Origin: Chitinimonas arctica
GTDB taxonomy: Bacteria; Pseudomonadota; Gammaproteobacteria; Burkholderiales; Chitinimonadaceae
Direction of reading: 5' to 3'
Assembly: GCF_007431345.1 (NCBI RefSeq)
Contig: NZ_CP041730.1
Span: 558,001 to 622,000 of the forward strand
Length of the DNA stretch: 64,000 bases
The position numbers and the translations under genes were made by a program. Every line of letters begins with the position of its first letter. The first letter of the stretch is position 1. Positions 1 through 10,148 of this stretch are shown piece by piece. Under the pieces are notes generated by a model. That model saw only the letters and a program-made list of their open reading frames with translations, did no database searches and had not been told where the DNA came from.

Positions 1-1183
1 CCTTGTCGCCGCGACCGGACAGATTGACCAGAATGATCTGGTCGCGCGGCAGGGTCGGTGCGAGTCGCTTGGCATAGGCCAGCGCATGGCTGGATTCCAG
101 TGCGGGAATGATACCTTCCGTGCGGCAAAGTTCATGAAAAGCCGCCAGCGATTCGTCGTCATTGGCGGAGGTGTATTCCACCCGGCCGATGTCCTTCAGA
201 TAGCTGTGCTCCGGCCCCACGCCGGGATAGTCCAGGCCCGCGGAGATGGAATGGGTCTCGATGATCTGGCCGTGGGCATCCTGCATCAGATAGGTGCGGT
301 TGCCGTGCAGCACGCCGGGGCTGCCGGCCGACAAGGGTGCGGCATGACGCCCGGTCTCCACGCCATCGCCACCTGCTTCGACACCGACCATGCGCACGCC
401 GGGCACCTGGATATAGGGGTAGAAGATACCGATCGCGTTGGAGCCGCCGCCCACGCAGGCAACCACCACATCAGGCTGCCGCCCTGCCATTTCCTGCATC
501 TGCAGCTTGGCTTCCTCGCCGATCACCGCCTGGAAATCGCGCACCAGCATGGGATAGGGGTGTGGACCGGCGGCGGTACCCAGGATATAGAAAGTGTCGT
601 CGACATTGGTCACCCAGTCGCGCATCGCTTCATTCAAGGCATCCTTGAGCGTACGTGAGCCGGAAGTGACCGGCACCACCGTCGCGCCCATCAGCTTCAT
701 GCGGTAGACATTGGCGGCCTGGCGCTGGATATCCTCGGCACCCATATAGACCACGCATTCCATGCCGAAACGGGCCGCCACGGTGGCGGTTGCCACGCCA
801 TGCTGGCCGGCGCCGGTCTCGGCGATCACCCGCTTCTTGCCCATGCGGCGCGCCAGCAGGGCTTGGCCGATGGTGTTGTTGATCTTGTGCGCGCCGGTGT
901 GGTTCAGGTCTTCGCGCTTGAGATAGATCTGCGCACCGCCGATCTTCTCCGACCAATGCCGCGCATGGTAGATCGGGCTGGGGCGTCCGACGTAATGCGC
1001 CAGTTCGTAGTGGTATTCCGCCATAAAGGACGGATCCGCCTTGGCCAGCGCATATTCGCGGTTGAGTTCGTCAAGCGCAGCCATCAGGGTCTCGGCCACG
1101 TAGATTCCGCCATAGTCGCCGAAGCGACCACGGGTATCGGGCAGATCGTAGCTGCTAGGAATGGACAGATCGTTGATATGCAT
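1..1183 (-). CDS. trpB: Tryptophan synthase beta chain (3' end outside the window)
   Basis: Catalyses the last step of tryptophan synthesis, joining indole and L-serine with PLP in the cytoplasmic alpha2-beta2 complex. Reading on the minus strand from ATG at 1183, the protein begins MHINDLSIPSSYDLPDTRG and runs about 394 codons to the window edge. The PLP-lysine motif HTGAHKINN lies near residue 100, the phosphate-binding motif GGGSNA near residue 245, and the C-terminal signature SGRGDK is the last thing visible, so only a few residues are missing. The gene lies 66 bases downstream of trpF on the same strand, and trpA would be expected just outside the window. The reading frame is intact throughout. 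Identification is secure. Confidence 0.97.
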   Translation of the reverse strand, partial: MHINDLSIPSSYDLPDTRGRFGDYGGIYVAETLMAALDELNREYALAKADPSFMAEYHYELAHYVGRPSPIYHARHWSEKIGGAQIYLKREDLNHTGAHKINNTIGQALLARRMGKKRVIAETGAGQHGVATATVAARFGMECVVYMGAEDIQRQAANVYRMKLMGATVVPVTSGSRTLKDALNEAMRDWVTNVDDTFYILGTAAGPHPYPMLVRDFQAVIGEEAKLQMQEMAGRQPDVVVACVGGGSNAIGIFYPYIQVPGVRMVGVEAGGDGVETGRHAAPLSAGSPGVLHGNRTYLMQDAHGQIIETHSISAGLDYPGVGPEHSYLKDIGRVEYTSANDDESLAAFHELCRTEGIIPALESSHALAYAKRLAPTLPRDQIILVNLSGRGDK

Positions 1184-1249
1184 CGGTTTTCCGGTTGAAA
1201 CAAGGCGCACCAGGCGCTGAAAAATCGTTCGTACTCGTTTAGCGTCTCG

Positions 1250-1870
1250 CTAGCCGGCTTGCCGCACCGCGGCGATAAATCGGCCTACCAACGCTAGATC
1301 CTTGACGCCGCGGCTCGATTCCACGCCGCTTGACACATCGACAGCCCAAGGCCGTACCGTCCTGCACGCTTCGCCGACGTTCTCCGGCCGCAAGCCACCG
1401 GACAGTATCAGCGGCATGGGCAGATTGTCGGGCAGCAACTGCCAGTCGAATCGCTCACCCGTGCCGCCCGGCGCCGCGCTCGAATAGGCATCGCAAAGCA
1501 GACCGCGCGCATCGGCGTAGCGATCGGCCAATTCTAACAAATCAAGGCCGGGTTTTACTCTTACCGCCTTGATATAGGGCCGGCCGAAGGCACGGCAGTA
1601 TTCCGGCGGCTCGTCCCCATGAAACTGCAGCAGATCGAGCGGCAAGGTGCGCAATACGCCCTCGACCAGGGCCGGATCGGCGTCGACGAACAGGCCGACC
1701 GTGCTGACCAGCGGCGGCAATGCCGCCACGATCTCATGGGCGACATTGATGGACACGTGGCGCGGGCTGGGTTCATAGAATACCAGGCCGATGGCGTCCG
1801 CTCCCAATACGGCGGTCGCCTTGGCGCTTGCCACGTCGCGTAAACCGCAGATCTTGATTCGTGGTGTCAT
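1250..1870 (-). CDS. trpF: Phosphoribosylanthranilate isomerase
   Basis: Third step of the tryptophan branch: Amadori rearrangement of N-(5-phosphoribosyl)anthranilate to CdRP, by a cytoplasmic TIM barrel. The 206-residue length is normal. The sequence starts MTPRIKICGLRD, placing the catalytic general base at Cys8, and the general acid is Asp127 in LLCDAYS. The phosphate-binding segment ILSGGLRPENV is present near the C-terminus, followed by DVSSGVESSRGVKD. It is transcribed with trpB downstream; truA lies 162 bases upstream on the same strand. No defects are visible. Confidence 0.97.
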   Translation of the reverse strand: MTPRIKICGLRDVASAKATAVLGADAIGLVFYEPSPRHVSINVAHEIVAALPPLVSTVGLFVDADPALVEGVLRTLPLDLLQFHGDEPPEYCRAFGRPYIKAVRVKPGLDLLELADRYADARGLLCDAYSSAAPGGTGERFDWQLLPDNLPMPLILSGGLRPENVGEACRTVRPWAVDVSSGVESSRGVKDLALVGRFIAAVRQAG

Positions 1871-2032
1871 ATGAAAACAGTGAAAGCGGCAAGGCGGGGT
1901 CGAACCGCTGCCGCAGGTTTATTCCCACCCCTATCCTCGTCGTCGCCCGTCCGGGCAAGGACGCCATGCAGACGCTCGGCTGGGGAGCTTATCGCTATCC
2001 GTACTACGTTCAAGCAGGAATGGAAACCGGCT

Positions 2033-2815
2033 TCAAACCAGATAGTGGCGGAACGCCGGCTCGCTGGCAATGCCGAACTCGGCCGGATAACTGACGCCGG
2101 CGAAGTAAAGCCCGTCCGGCATAAAGGTGGGCGGGGCCAAGGTACGGTCGCGCAGCGCCAATAAATCCGCCATCCAATCGGGCGGCATGGCGCCTTTGCC
2201 GATATGTACCAGGCTGCCCATCAGGTTGCGGACCATATGGTGCAGAAAGCCGCCCGCCGACACATCGAAGCGCAAGAGATCGCCTTCGCGCGCGATTTCG
2301 AAACGGGTGAGATGCTTTACCGGGCTGGCAGCCTGGCATTCCGAGGAGCGGAAACTGGAAAAATCCTGCTCGCCCAGCAGGTAGGTAGCGGCCTGGCGCA
2401 TGGCTTCCAGCTCCAGCGGTGCGTGGAACCAGCCGATACGGCCGGCCAGCAAGGCCGGACGGACCGGGTGGTTGAGCAAGAGATAACGGTAATGACGGGC
2501 AGTGGCGGAAAAACGGGCATGAAAGCCCTCTTCCACCGGCCGCGCCCACAGTACAGCGATGCCCGTGGGCAGGAAGCTGTTCACTCCCCGCACCCAGGCC
2601 GTCAGGGGCCGGTTCGCGGTGGTATCGAAATGGGCAACCTGCTGGCAGGCGTGTACCCCGGCATCGGTCCGTCCGGCGGCATGCAGCCGTATCGGATGGC
2701 CCGCCATCCGGCCGATGGCCTTTTCCAGCGCGTCCTGCACGCTAAGGCCATTGGGCTGCGCCTGCCAGCCACAGAAGGCGCGGCCATCGTATTCAAGTCC
2801 GAGCGCTATACGCAT
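2033..2815 (-). CDS. truA: tRNA pseudouridine(38-40) synthase TruA
   Basis: Converts U38-U40 in the anticodon stem-loop of many tRNAs to pseudouridine. I place the start at ATG 2815 (MRIALGLEYDG), giving 260 residues as usual for the family. The open frame continues upstream to 2878, but that extension would lie across the terminator hairpin at 2853-2881 and does not look like TruA. The catalytic aspartate is Asp51 in GRTDAGVHA. Further family blocks are HARFSATARHYRY and GFLHHMVRNLMG. It sits between fimV (upstream) and trpF (downstream), all on the minus strand, an order common in betaproteobacteria. Confidence 0.96.
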   Translation of the reverse strand: MRIALGLEYDGRAFCGWQAQPNGLSVQDALEKAIGRMAGHPIRLHAAGRTDAGVHACQQVAHFDTTANRPLTAWVRGVNSFLPTGIAVLWARPVEEGFHARFSATARHYRYLLLNHPVRPALLAGRIGWFHAPLELEAMRQAATYLLGEQDFSSFRSSECQAASPVKHLTRFEIAREGDLLRFDVSAGGFLHHMVRNLMGSLVHIGKGAMPPDWMADLLALRDRTLAPPTFMPDGLYFAGVSYPAEFGIASEPAFRHYLV

Positions 2816-2852
2816 CGATTTCCACACCTGCGCCATGCGCATGAATAAATAA

Positions 2853-2881
2853 AGCGTGAGCCGCAAAAAGCGGCCCACGCT
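2853..2881 (-). terminator. Rho-independent terminator after fimV
   Basis: A 12-bp stem with one mismatch (2853-2864 against 2870-2881, loop of five A on the plus strand) is followed on the minus strand by a T-rich tail complementary to 2841-2852. It lies 46 bases after the fimV stop and just before truA, so it should separate fimV from truA-trpF-trpB. Confidence 0.85.
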
Positions 2882-2926
2882 CGATTTTAAAGCAAAGCGC
2901 GGAGAAACCTACATCCGCAACTTATT

Positions 2927-5686
2927 TTACAGCTGTGCCAACAGCGACTCCGCCGTGCCCTTCTGCTCGGCATTGCCTTCGCTGAGCGCTTCTTGCAGGA
3001 TTTCCCGGGCGCCTTCCTTGTCACCCATATCGATGTAGGCGCGCGCCAGATCGATCTTGGTGGTGACCGGGTCATCCAGCTCGGCACCGAAGTCGAGCAC
3101 ATCGTCACCGCCGGCCGAATCGGAGGCGATATCCAGATCCAGGCTGACACCGCCCAGATCGGCTGCCTGGCCGGCCGATGCGGCGCCGTCATTCATATCG
3201 AAGTCAAAATCCAGTCCGGCGGCCAGGTCCGGCGTGTCGAGATCGGCCAGGGGCTGGCTGGACTTCGGCATGGACAGCTCGGGCATGCTGAGTTCCGGCA
3301 TATCCGCGCTCAGATCCAGCGCACCTTCGGAAGACGCCGAGTCACCGGGCAGGTCGATCGGGATGTCCAGGGACAGGATGCTGCTGTCCGATGCTGCGGC
3401 AGCCGACGCTGCGGCAGCCGACGCTGCTGCGGCCGGGGTAGCAGCGGGCTTGCTGGCCGGTGCATCCAGATCGAAATCGCCGATATTGAAGTCCATCTCG
3501 GCCGGCGCTTCCACCGCAGGTGCGGCGGCAGACGCGGGAGCGGCATCGAAACCCAGGTCGAAGTCCAGCGACTCGCCGGCTTCCAGGGCCGATTTGGCTT
3601 GTGCCACCGGGGTATCCAGCTGGAAATCCAGCTCAGGTTCGGCCGAGGCCGGCTGGACGCGCTCCACCACCGGGGTGGCGAAGCGACCGGTATCACCCAT
3701 CTCGCCCAAGGTACCGGCCGACAGGATCATGGTCTTGTCCAGCGCGCCGGTGTCCACCGGCGCCTGCTGGCGGTACAGGGTATTCTGCGGATCCAGCGCC
3801 CGACCCATATCGGCGGCCTGCGCCCACAGCGGACCTTGACCCTGGGTGCCGGAATACAGCTCCTGCGCGGTGGTCTCGAAGGCTGCCGCGTTCTTGCGGC
3901 CGCTGTAGATCTCCAGCAGCTTGAGGCGAACTTCCTGGCGGGTACCGTCGCGGGTCAGCGCGTCCTTGAGAATTTCCTCGGCCTGGGCATCACGGCCATA
4001 AGCCATGTAGACCTCAGCCTCAGCAATGGGGTCGACTTCATCCGTGTCGATTGTCCCCAGCCCGGCCCGGCTGAAATCCGTTAAAAAGGAATTCTCGGTC
4101 ACGCCGGTGCTGATAACGGCACCGCCGGTATTGCCCACCATGGTGTTCGACTTGAGGTCGGAACCGGTGATCACGCTATCTTCGAAACTGCCCTTCTTGC
4201 GACGGCGCGACATCCAGAAGGCACCACCGCCGATCAGCAAGGCGGCCAGCCCGGCACCGCCCAGTATCAGCGGATCTTCCAGCATGGACGGTTCCGGCTC
4301 AGGCTCGCTGATCGGAACAAGGATTTTCTTCTTCGGCTTGGGTGGCGGCTCGGCCACGGGCGGCTCGACCGGCGGAGGCGGTTCGACAGCTGCGGGCGTG
4401 GCGGTCGGCGCGGCGTCGAGCGGCTTGTCGGCTGGCGGCGGTTCGACCTTGAGCGGCTCAGGCGCGGTCAAGGCCGGCTTGCTATCAAGCGGCTTGGGTT
4501 CGACCGGCTTGAGTTCGGGCTTGGCCAGGGAATTCTTGGCTTGCTCGGCCTGCTTTTGCAGATCGGCGCCCTGCTTGCTCTTGAGCGCCAACAGTTCTTC
4601 CAGCTTCTTGTTGGTCCGCTCCAGGTCGCTGACCCGCTGGTTGGCTTCACCCAGGGCTTTTTGTCGCGCGGCGGATTCTTCTTCCAGCGACAGGACTTTT
4701 TCCCGCAGCTTGCCGTCTTCGCCCTTGGACAGTTTCAAGGTGTCCTTGGCGGCCGGTTCCAGCGACTTGGCTTTATCTTCCACCTTGGCGGTGATCTTGC
4801 CGCTGCCGGAGCTTGGCTCGGCGCGCGATGCGCCGGCGTTGTCCGCCAGCTTGGCACGGTAGGCGCGCCAATCTTCGGCTTGAACACGGATTTCCTTGTT
4901 CGCCGCCGAGCGCTCGACGGCGCTCAGCTCATCCTTGCCGGGAATATTCAGCACACGGCCTTTTTTCAGCCGGTTCATGTTCTTGCCGTCGAAGGCATCC
5001 TGGTTGGCGCGATAGAGCCCCACCAGCATCTGCTCCAGGCTGACGCCTTCGACCATATTCATATGGGCGACCGCGGCCAGGGTGTCACCCGACTTGACCG
5101 TGTAGGTCTGCTCGCCCTCCGGGCGGGGTTCGGACGACGGTTCCGCCTTCTTGGCCGCTTGCGGCTTGCTGACCGGCTCGGGCTTGGCGGGCAGCGGCGG
5201 CTTGCTGGCCGGTGCGATCACGCTGGGCGCCGCGCTGGCGGGCCTGGACGACGGCGCGGCGGCCGTGCTGGCGCCCGGGGTATAGCCCACCGGGTCGAGC
5301 AGGGCGGAGTACTCGCGCAGCACGCGGCCACCGTCCCACTTCAATTCAATCAGGAAATCGAGAAAAGGCTCGTTCACCGACTGCGCGGAATTGACGGCAA
5401 TGAAATATTGCCCATTCGAACGCTTTTCCAGATTAAAGCGCAAGCCCAACGACGTGGACGGATACTCGATCTGCGCCTCGCGGTACGACTCGGGCGTCGC
5501 CAGTGCCGCCCGCAGCGATTCGACCTCGGCGGCCTGGACCGCGACAAGGTCTATTTCCGCGCGCAACGGTTGACCCAACCCGGACAGTACATTCAGACGG
5601 CCAAGTCCGGCCGAATGGACGACTGCAGGGATCGTCGCTAGGGCTACTGCCAAGGCAGTGGCTTTGATTTTTGATTTGATTCGCAC
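2927..5686 (-). CDS. fimV: FimV/HubP-family polar hub protein with LysM domain
   Basis: Inner-membrane organiser of the cell pole, linked in other bacteria to type IV pili and twitching. About 919 residues in family order: signal peptide, N-terminal FimV domain (residues 30-135, with LSGLGQPLRAEIDL), a Pro/Ala linker, a LysM peptidoglycan-binding domain (about 195-255, YTVKSGDTL), a predicted coiled coil (about 320-395), a Pro-rich stretch, one membrane helix (about 470-495) followed by RRRKK, an acidic cytoplasmic region, and a C-terminal TPR-like FimV cap (DLARAYIDMGDKEGAREIL). I prefer GTG at 5686 because AAGG stands 8 bases upstream; an in-frame GTG at 5695 is the alternative. It is divergent from gluQRS's terminus and ends at its own terminator. 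Low-complexity Ala/Ser repeats near residues 740-765 may vary in copy number. Confidence 0.9.
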   Translation of the reverse strand: MRIKSKIKATALAVALATIPAVVHSAGLGRLNVLSGLGQPLRAEIDLVAVQAAEVESLRAALATPESYREAQIEYPSTSLGLRFNLEKRSNGQYFIAVNSAQSVNEPFLDFLIELKWDGGRVLREYSALLDPVGYTPGASTAAAPSSRPASAAPSVIAPASKPPLPAKPEPVSKPQAAKKAEPSSEPRPEGEQTYTVKSGDTLAAVAHMNMVEGVSLEQMLVGLYRANQDAFDGKNMNRLKKGRVLNIPGKDELSAVERSAANKEIRVQAEDWRAYRAKLADNAGASRAEPSSGSGKITAKVEDKAKSLEPAAKDTLKLSKGEDGKLREKVLSLEEESAARQKALGEANQRVSDLERTNKKLEELLALKSKQGADLQKQAEQAKNSLAKPELKPVEPKPLDSKPALTAPEPLKVEPPPADKPLDAAPTATPAAVEPPPPVEPPVAEPPPKPKKKILVPISEPEPEPSMLEDPLILGGAGLAALLIGGGAFWMSRRRKKGSFEDSVITGSDLKSNTMVGNTGGAVISTGVTENSFLTDFSRAGLGTIDTDEVDPIAEAEVYMAYGRDAQAEEILKDALTRDGTRQEVRLKLLEIYSGRKNAAAFETTAQELYSGTQGQGPLWAQAADMGRALDPQNTLYRQQAPVDTGALDKTMILSAGTLGEMGDTGRFATPVVERVQPASAEPELDFQLDTPVAQAKSALEAGESLDFDLGFDAAPASAAAPAVEAPAEMDFNIGDFDLDAPASKPAATPAAAASAAAASAAAASDSSILSLDIPIDLPGDSASSEGALDLSADMPELSMPELSMPKSSQPLADLDTPDLAAGLDFDFDMNDGAASAGQAADLGGVSLDLDIASDSAGGDDVLDFGAELDDPVTTKIDLARAYIDMGDKEGAREILQEALSEGNAEQKGTAESLLAQL

Positions 5687-5865
5687 GGCTCCCACCTTTT
5701 TTGCGGAGTCAGAATTCCAACAAATAAACTAACATCATGGGGTTACACACGCAAGCTCACGCGCCACTTGAGTTTAGACAGCGATTTCGGCAAATAAAAA
5801 GAAAAAAATTGCCGCTTACATTTCAATGAGATACATGACATTGGCGTGAAACACCCCGGTCCGGG

Positions 5866-6795
5866 CTAAGCGGGCTGCGCTGCAACAACGCGTTTTACCG
5901 GGACCTTGCGGAGGTCCCAATTCGCTTTCGCCCAGTCCCAGATATCGTTCAGACCGGCGGATATTAATGCTTCGGGCGCTTGCTGTCCTAGACTTTGCAA
6001 ACCCTGCCATAGCAGACGGGGCGCATGCAAGGGATCCAGCGCCGGCGCTAAAGTCTGCTTGCTGAGCTTTTCTCCCGCGCTATTGATCAATACCGGCAGA
6101 TGGGCGTAATTGGGCTGCGGATAGCTCAGCATTCTTTGCAAATAGATTTGGCGCGGGGTCGAGTGCAGTAAATCCGCGCCGCGCACAATATGGGTAATAC
6201 CTTGCTCGGCGTCGTCGACTACCACCGCCAGTTGGTAGGCAAAATATCCATCGGCCCGCAAAAGAACAAAATCGCCCAGTTCGGCGGGCAAATCCTGTTG
6301 CTGCCAGCCCTGGATCGCGTCGTCAAAGGTAATAATTGCCCCATCGCCCAGGCGGGCCCGCCAGGCTCGAGCCGGCCTGCCGGCGGCGATACCGGCGCGG
6401 CAGGTGCCGGGATAGACGGGTCCGTCGATGCCGCGCACGCTGGAATCGGCGATTTCCCGGCGGGTACACGCGCAACCGTAGGCCAGCCCAGCCTTCAGCA
6501 ACTGGTCCAGCGCAGCCCGGTAAAGAGGCAAGCGACGGCTCTGGTAGCCGACTTCGCCGTCCCATTCGAAGCCGAAGGCCTCCAGCGTGCGCAATATGCC
6601 GTCGGCGGCGCCCGCCACTTCGCGCGGCGGATCGAGATCCTCCATCCGCACCAACCATTCGCCGCCTTGCCGGCGCGCCTCCAGGCAGCTCGCCAAGGCA
6701 GCCAGCAGCGAACCGGCATGGAGCGGGCCGGACGGGCTGGGCGCGAAGCGGCCACGGTAGGGTCTTATGCTGGGTTTGTCTTTGGAAATAACCAT
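5866..6795 (-). CDS. gluQ: Glutamyl-Q tRNA(Asp) synthetase
   Basis: Paralogue of the catalytic half of glutamyl-tRNA synthetase; it charges glutamate onto the queuosine base at position 34 of tRNA(Asp). The HIGH-like motif is HAGSL (residues 26-30, within FAPSPSGPLHAGSL). A zinc-binding set CACTRRE...YPGTC follows, and the KMSKS-like motif is KLSKQ. There is no anticodon-binding domain, as expected for GluQRS. The start ATG at 6795 gives 309 residues; a longer open frame to 6879 adds an unrelated leader. It is divergent from fdxA. No strong ribosome-binding site is visible, so the exact start is slightly uncertain. Confidence 0.95.
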   Translation of the reverse strand: MVISKDKPSIRPYRGRFAPSPSGPLHAGSLLAALASCLEARRQGGEWLVRMEDLDPPREVAGAADGILRTLEAFGFEWDGEVGYQSRRLPLYRAALDQLLKAGLAYGCACTRREIADSSVRGIDGPVYPGTCRAGIAAGRPARAWRARLGDGAIITFDDAIQGWQQQDLPAELGDFVLLRADGYFAYQLAVVVDDAEQGITHIVRGADLLHSTPRQIYLQRMLSYPQPNYAHLPVLINSAGEKLSKQTLAPALDPLHAPRLLWQGLQSLGQQAPEALISAGLNDIWDWAKANWDLRKVPVKRVVAAQPA

Positions 6796-6821
6796 GCTAT
6801 TCGGGGTTGAACGGGCGCTTC

Positions 6822-6830
6822 TGCTACAAT
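6822..6830 (+). promoter_or_regulatory. Candidate extended -10 promoter for fdxA
   Basis: TGCTACAAT matches the extended -10 form (TGnTATAAT with one change), about 107 bases before the fdxA start. No convincing -35 stands at 17 bases, which extended -10 promoters tolerate. Assignment is by sequence only. Confidence 0.4.
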
Positions 6831-6936
6831 TCTTTCCATTCACGGAACGTTGAACAAGCCTGTCGTCGTGCAGATGCACGGCGGAGCATTTTCAACGCGC
6901 CCTTAGCGCCGCAATTAATTCGAAGGACTGAGTGTT

Positions 6937-7275
6937 ATGACTTACGTGGTGACCGACGCCTGCGTGAAGTGCAAATATACCGACTGCGTAGATGTCTGTC
7001 CGGTGGATTGCTTTCGCGAAGGCCCTAATTTTTTGGTAATCGACCCGGACGAATGCATCGACTGCACGCTGTGCGTGGCGGAATGCCCGGTCGAGGCGAT
7101 CTACGCGGAAGACGACGTACCCGCGGACCAGCAAGCATATATCCAGCTCAATGCGCAATTGTCCCGCAGCGCCGCCTGGACACCGATCGTGGAGAAGAAG
7201 GACCCGCTGCCCGATCATGACGAATGGGCCGGCAAAACCGGCAAGCTGCAGTTCCTGGACCGCAACGGCGCCTGA
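6937..7275 (+). CDS. fdxA: FdxA-type 7Fe ferredoxin
   Basis: Small soluble electron carrier holding one [3Fe-4S] and one [4Fe-4S] cluster. In the 112 residues the cysteines are C9, C12, C17, C21 and C25 in the first half and C40, C43, C46 and C50 (CIDCTLCVAECP) in the second. The gap between C12 and C17 breaks the usual CxxCxxC spacing, as in 7Fe ferredoxins. The C-terminal tail of about 60 residues, with PIVEKKDPLPDHDEWAGK, is typical of FdxA. AAGGA precedes the ATG. The gene stands alone, divergent from gluQRS, with two hairpins after its stop. Confidence 0.94.
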   Translation: MTYVVTDACVKCKYTDCVDVCPVDCFREGPNFLVIDPDECIDCTLCVAECPVEAIYAEDDVPADQQAYIQLNAQLSRSAAWTPIVEKKDPLPDHDEWAGKTGKLQFLDRNGA

Positions 7276-7287
7276 TCGCTTCCATCC

Positions 7288-7347
7288 GGCGCCGCTTGTC
7301 GGCGCCACCCCTCCTGCTCCACTCGTTCCGGCAGGCGCCGGAATGAG
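7288..7347. repeat. Two adjacent hairpins between fdxA and the M16 peptidase
   Basis: First hairpin: 7-bp perfect stem GGCGCCG/CGGCGCC (7288-7294 and 7300-7306). Second: 11-bp stem with one G-T pair (7322-7332 and 7337-7347). Neither is followed by a T run on the plus strand, so they may be REP-like elements or processing sites rather than classical terminators. Confidence 0.5.
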
Positions 7348-7371
7348 AAAACCCCATCCGGAACACGCGCC

Positions 7372-10133
7372 ATGCGGAAAAATCGCGGTCCTGCCTATCC
7401 GCTTGCCGTTCTCTCCCTGGCCTTGTCCTTGCTGGCGCCGTTAGCAGCCACCAGCCCAGGCCCGGCCGCGCCACAGCCGCTGGGGCAGATCGAAGGCGTC
7501 AGCGCTTACCGCCTGGCGAATGGGCTGCAACTGTTCCTGATCGAGGACGACAGCAAACCGGTCACCACCCTGGTACTCAATTATTTCGTCGGTAGCCGCG
7601 ACGAGCTCTATGGCGAATCCGGCTCCGCCCATCTGCTGGAACATCTGATGTTCCTCGGCACTCCCAGCATTCCCGCCCCGCGCGATGAATTCCGCAAGCG
7701 CGGCATGCAGCAGAACGCCACCACGCAGTACGACATCACCAGCTATTTCGAACGCTTCGCCGCCAGCGATACCAATCTGGAATGGGCGCTGCGGATGGAA
7801 GCAGACCGCATGGTCAATGCCACGGTCACGGCCGAGGCGCTGGCGCGGGAAATGACGGTGGTGCGCAATGAACTGGAGCGCGGCGAAAACTCGCCCGCCA
7901 ACCTGCTGCACCAGCGCATGCAGGCCAGTGCCTACCGCTTCAACAAATACCGCGAACCCATCATCGGCAACCGCAGCGACGTGGAGCAGGTCGATTCCGT
8001 CCGCCTGCGGGAGCTGTACCGGCAGTTCTACCGGCCGGACAATGCCGCCCTGGCGATCGCCGGCAGTTTTGATCGCGACAAGGCGCTGGCCTGGGTCGAG
8101 CGCTATTTCGGCGCACTGGCCAAACCGGCACACGCCCTGGTACGCCGCCGCAGTATCGAACCGGCGCAGGACGGCGAGCGCAGCGTGACCCTGCGCCGGC
8201 CCGGCGAACTGCCCCTGCTGTTCAATTACTACCATATACCCGCCTGCATGCACGCGGATTACCCGCCCTTGGCGGTGCTGTCCTTCCTGGTCGGCAATGG
8301 CGCCGACGGCCGTCTGCAGAAGTCGCTGATCGAACCGCGCCTGGCCCTGGGGGCAACGCGACATCCGACTGCGCTACCGAGCCCGGACTATTCCGCGTCA
8401 GCCTGTCGCTGCCCCGGGAGGCGGATATGGCGCGCAGCGAAGGCGCACTGGCCAGGCTGCTGGAGCAGGAGCTGGTGGCCGCCATCAACGACGAAACCGT
8501 CATTCGGGCCAAATCCGCCTTTCTCAGCAGCTATCACAACGCCATCACGGATGCCCACAGCCTGGCCGGCATGGTGGCCAACAGCGCCCAGCTCGGCGAC
8601 TGGCGAATCGGCTTCTACAACCGCGACCGGCTTGAAGCGGTCAGTACGGCGGACGTGATACGGGTCGCCAAGGCCTATTTGCGGTCGGCCAACCGGGTCA
8701 GCGGCCGATTTATTCCGACCGAACGCAGCGAGGTCGTCGAGATACCGGCCACCCCGGCCGTCGCCGAACTGCTCAAGGATTATCGCGGGCGCGACCAGGG
8801 TGCGACGGCAGGCGAGAAATTCGAACCCAGCGTGGCCAATATCGCCGCCCGCACCATTACCGGCCAGCTCCCGAATGGCCTCAAATACGCCTTGCTGCCG
8901 CGCAAGCTCCGGGGCGGCAAGGTCTACGCAAAGCTGAATGTCCGCTTTGGCGACGAAACCTCCCTTTTCGGCATGGAAGCGATCGCCGATATGCTGGACA
9001 GCCAGCTGGGCACGGCCACCCGCCGCCGCGACAAGGTTGCCATCGCCGCCGAAATGAGCCGACTAAGGACTGGTATTACCCTGGACGCCGGTTCGCAGGG
9101 CGTCACCGCCCGCATCAATACCGAGCGTGCGCAACTCGCGCCCTCGCTGGCGTTGTTGGCCGAAATGCTACGCGAGCCGCGCTTCAGCCAGCAGGAGTTC
9201 GATGTCGCCATCAATCGCATGCGCGAGAGCATTGACGCCTCGCTCACCACCAGCGACCCGGATCAGCTGGCCGCACGCGCGCTGGACCAGTACTTCGGTG
9301 GCAGCTGGCCACGCGGCGATATCCGCCATTACAGTACGCCGGCGGAACTCAAGCAGGACATCGCCCGGCTCGACCTGGCATCGATGCAGCGTTTCTATAC
9401 CGATTTTTATGGTGTCGGCGAGGGCGAGTTGATCCTGGTGGGCGATTTCGACGTTGAACAAACCCGGACCGCCTTGAACCGGCTATTCGGCGACTGGCGC
9501 ACCCCCGCGCCCTATCGCTTTGCCGCCGAGCCGTACACCGAACTCGCGCCACGCTATTTCCGCATCCAGACCGCCGATCGCGCCAACGCCACCTACCTGG
9601 CCCGCACCAACCTGCCGGTGGGCTTGCTGCACCCGGACAGGCTGGCCATTCAGGCAGCCGTCCGGCTCCTGGGCGATGGCGATAAATCGCGCTTGTTCCA
9701 GCGCATCCGCACGCAGGAAGGCCTGAGCTACGGCATCAGTAGCGGCGCCCGTTTCGGTCGCCAGGATGCCTGGGGAAGCTGGCGCGTCTCGGCCAGCTAC
9801 GCGCCGCAAAACCGAGAGCGGGTCGAGAGCCTGATCCGGGAGGAAATCGATCGCGCTCGCCGCGAGGGGTTCCGCCAGGATGAGCTGGACGACTTGAAAG
9901 CCGGCTGGCTACAGCAACTGCAAGCCAGCCTGGCCGGCGAAAGCAGACAGATCGACCTGCTGCAGAACCTGGTGCGCCATGACGAGCCCTTGAGCCGGGC
10001 GGAGCAGGAGATCGCCAATCTGCAAAAACTGACGCTGGCCGACGTCAACCTGGCCTTGCGTACCTATCTCGATCCAGCCCGCTTGAGTATCGCGGTAGCC
10101 GGCAACTTCGACGGGAAAAAGCCCGCGGAATAG
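7372..10133 (+). pseudogene. M16 family zinc metallopeptidase, split by one frameshift
   Basis: Two-lobed pitrilysin-type peptidase, probably exported (hydrophobic leader LAVLSLALSLLAPLAATS). The zinc motif HLLEH is at residues 87-91, with the distal glutamate in NELERGENSP near residue 168. The first frame runs from 7372 and should read on past RLALG, but it leaves the homologous sequence at the five-G run 8349-8353 and ends at 8658 as nonsense. The homologous sequence resumes in the -1 frame (NATSDCATEPGLFRVSLSL...) and continues to 10133 with the second M16 lobe (LFQRIRTQEGLSYG). One missing G would restore a protein of about 920 residues. Possible causes are a sequencing error, a real mutation or -1 slippage; everything else looks under selection. 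Neighbours: fdxA upstream, prpR convergent. Confidence 0.88.
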
Positions 10134-10148
10134 CGGCCGGTCGCCTCG

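Noticed and set aside
2993..5641. Long plus-strand open frames opposite fimV
   Set aside because: Shadow frames of GC-rich coding sequence; the minus frame encodes a full FimV domain order.
5816..5870. CGGCAA/TTTGCCG inverted pair after gluQRS as a terminator
   Set aside because: The stem is short and the loop long and T-rich; too weak to call.
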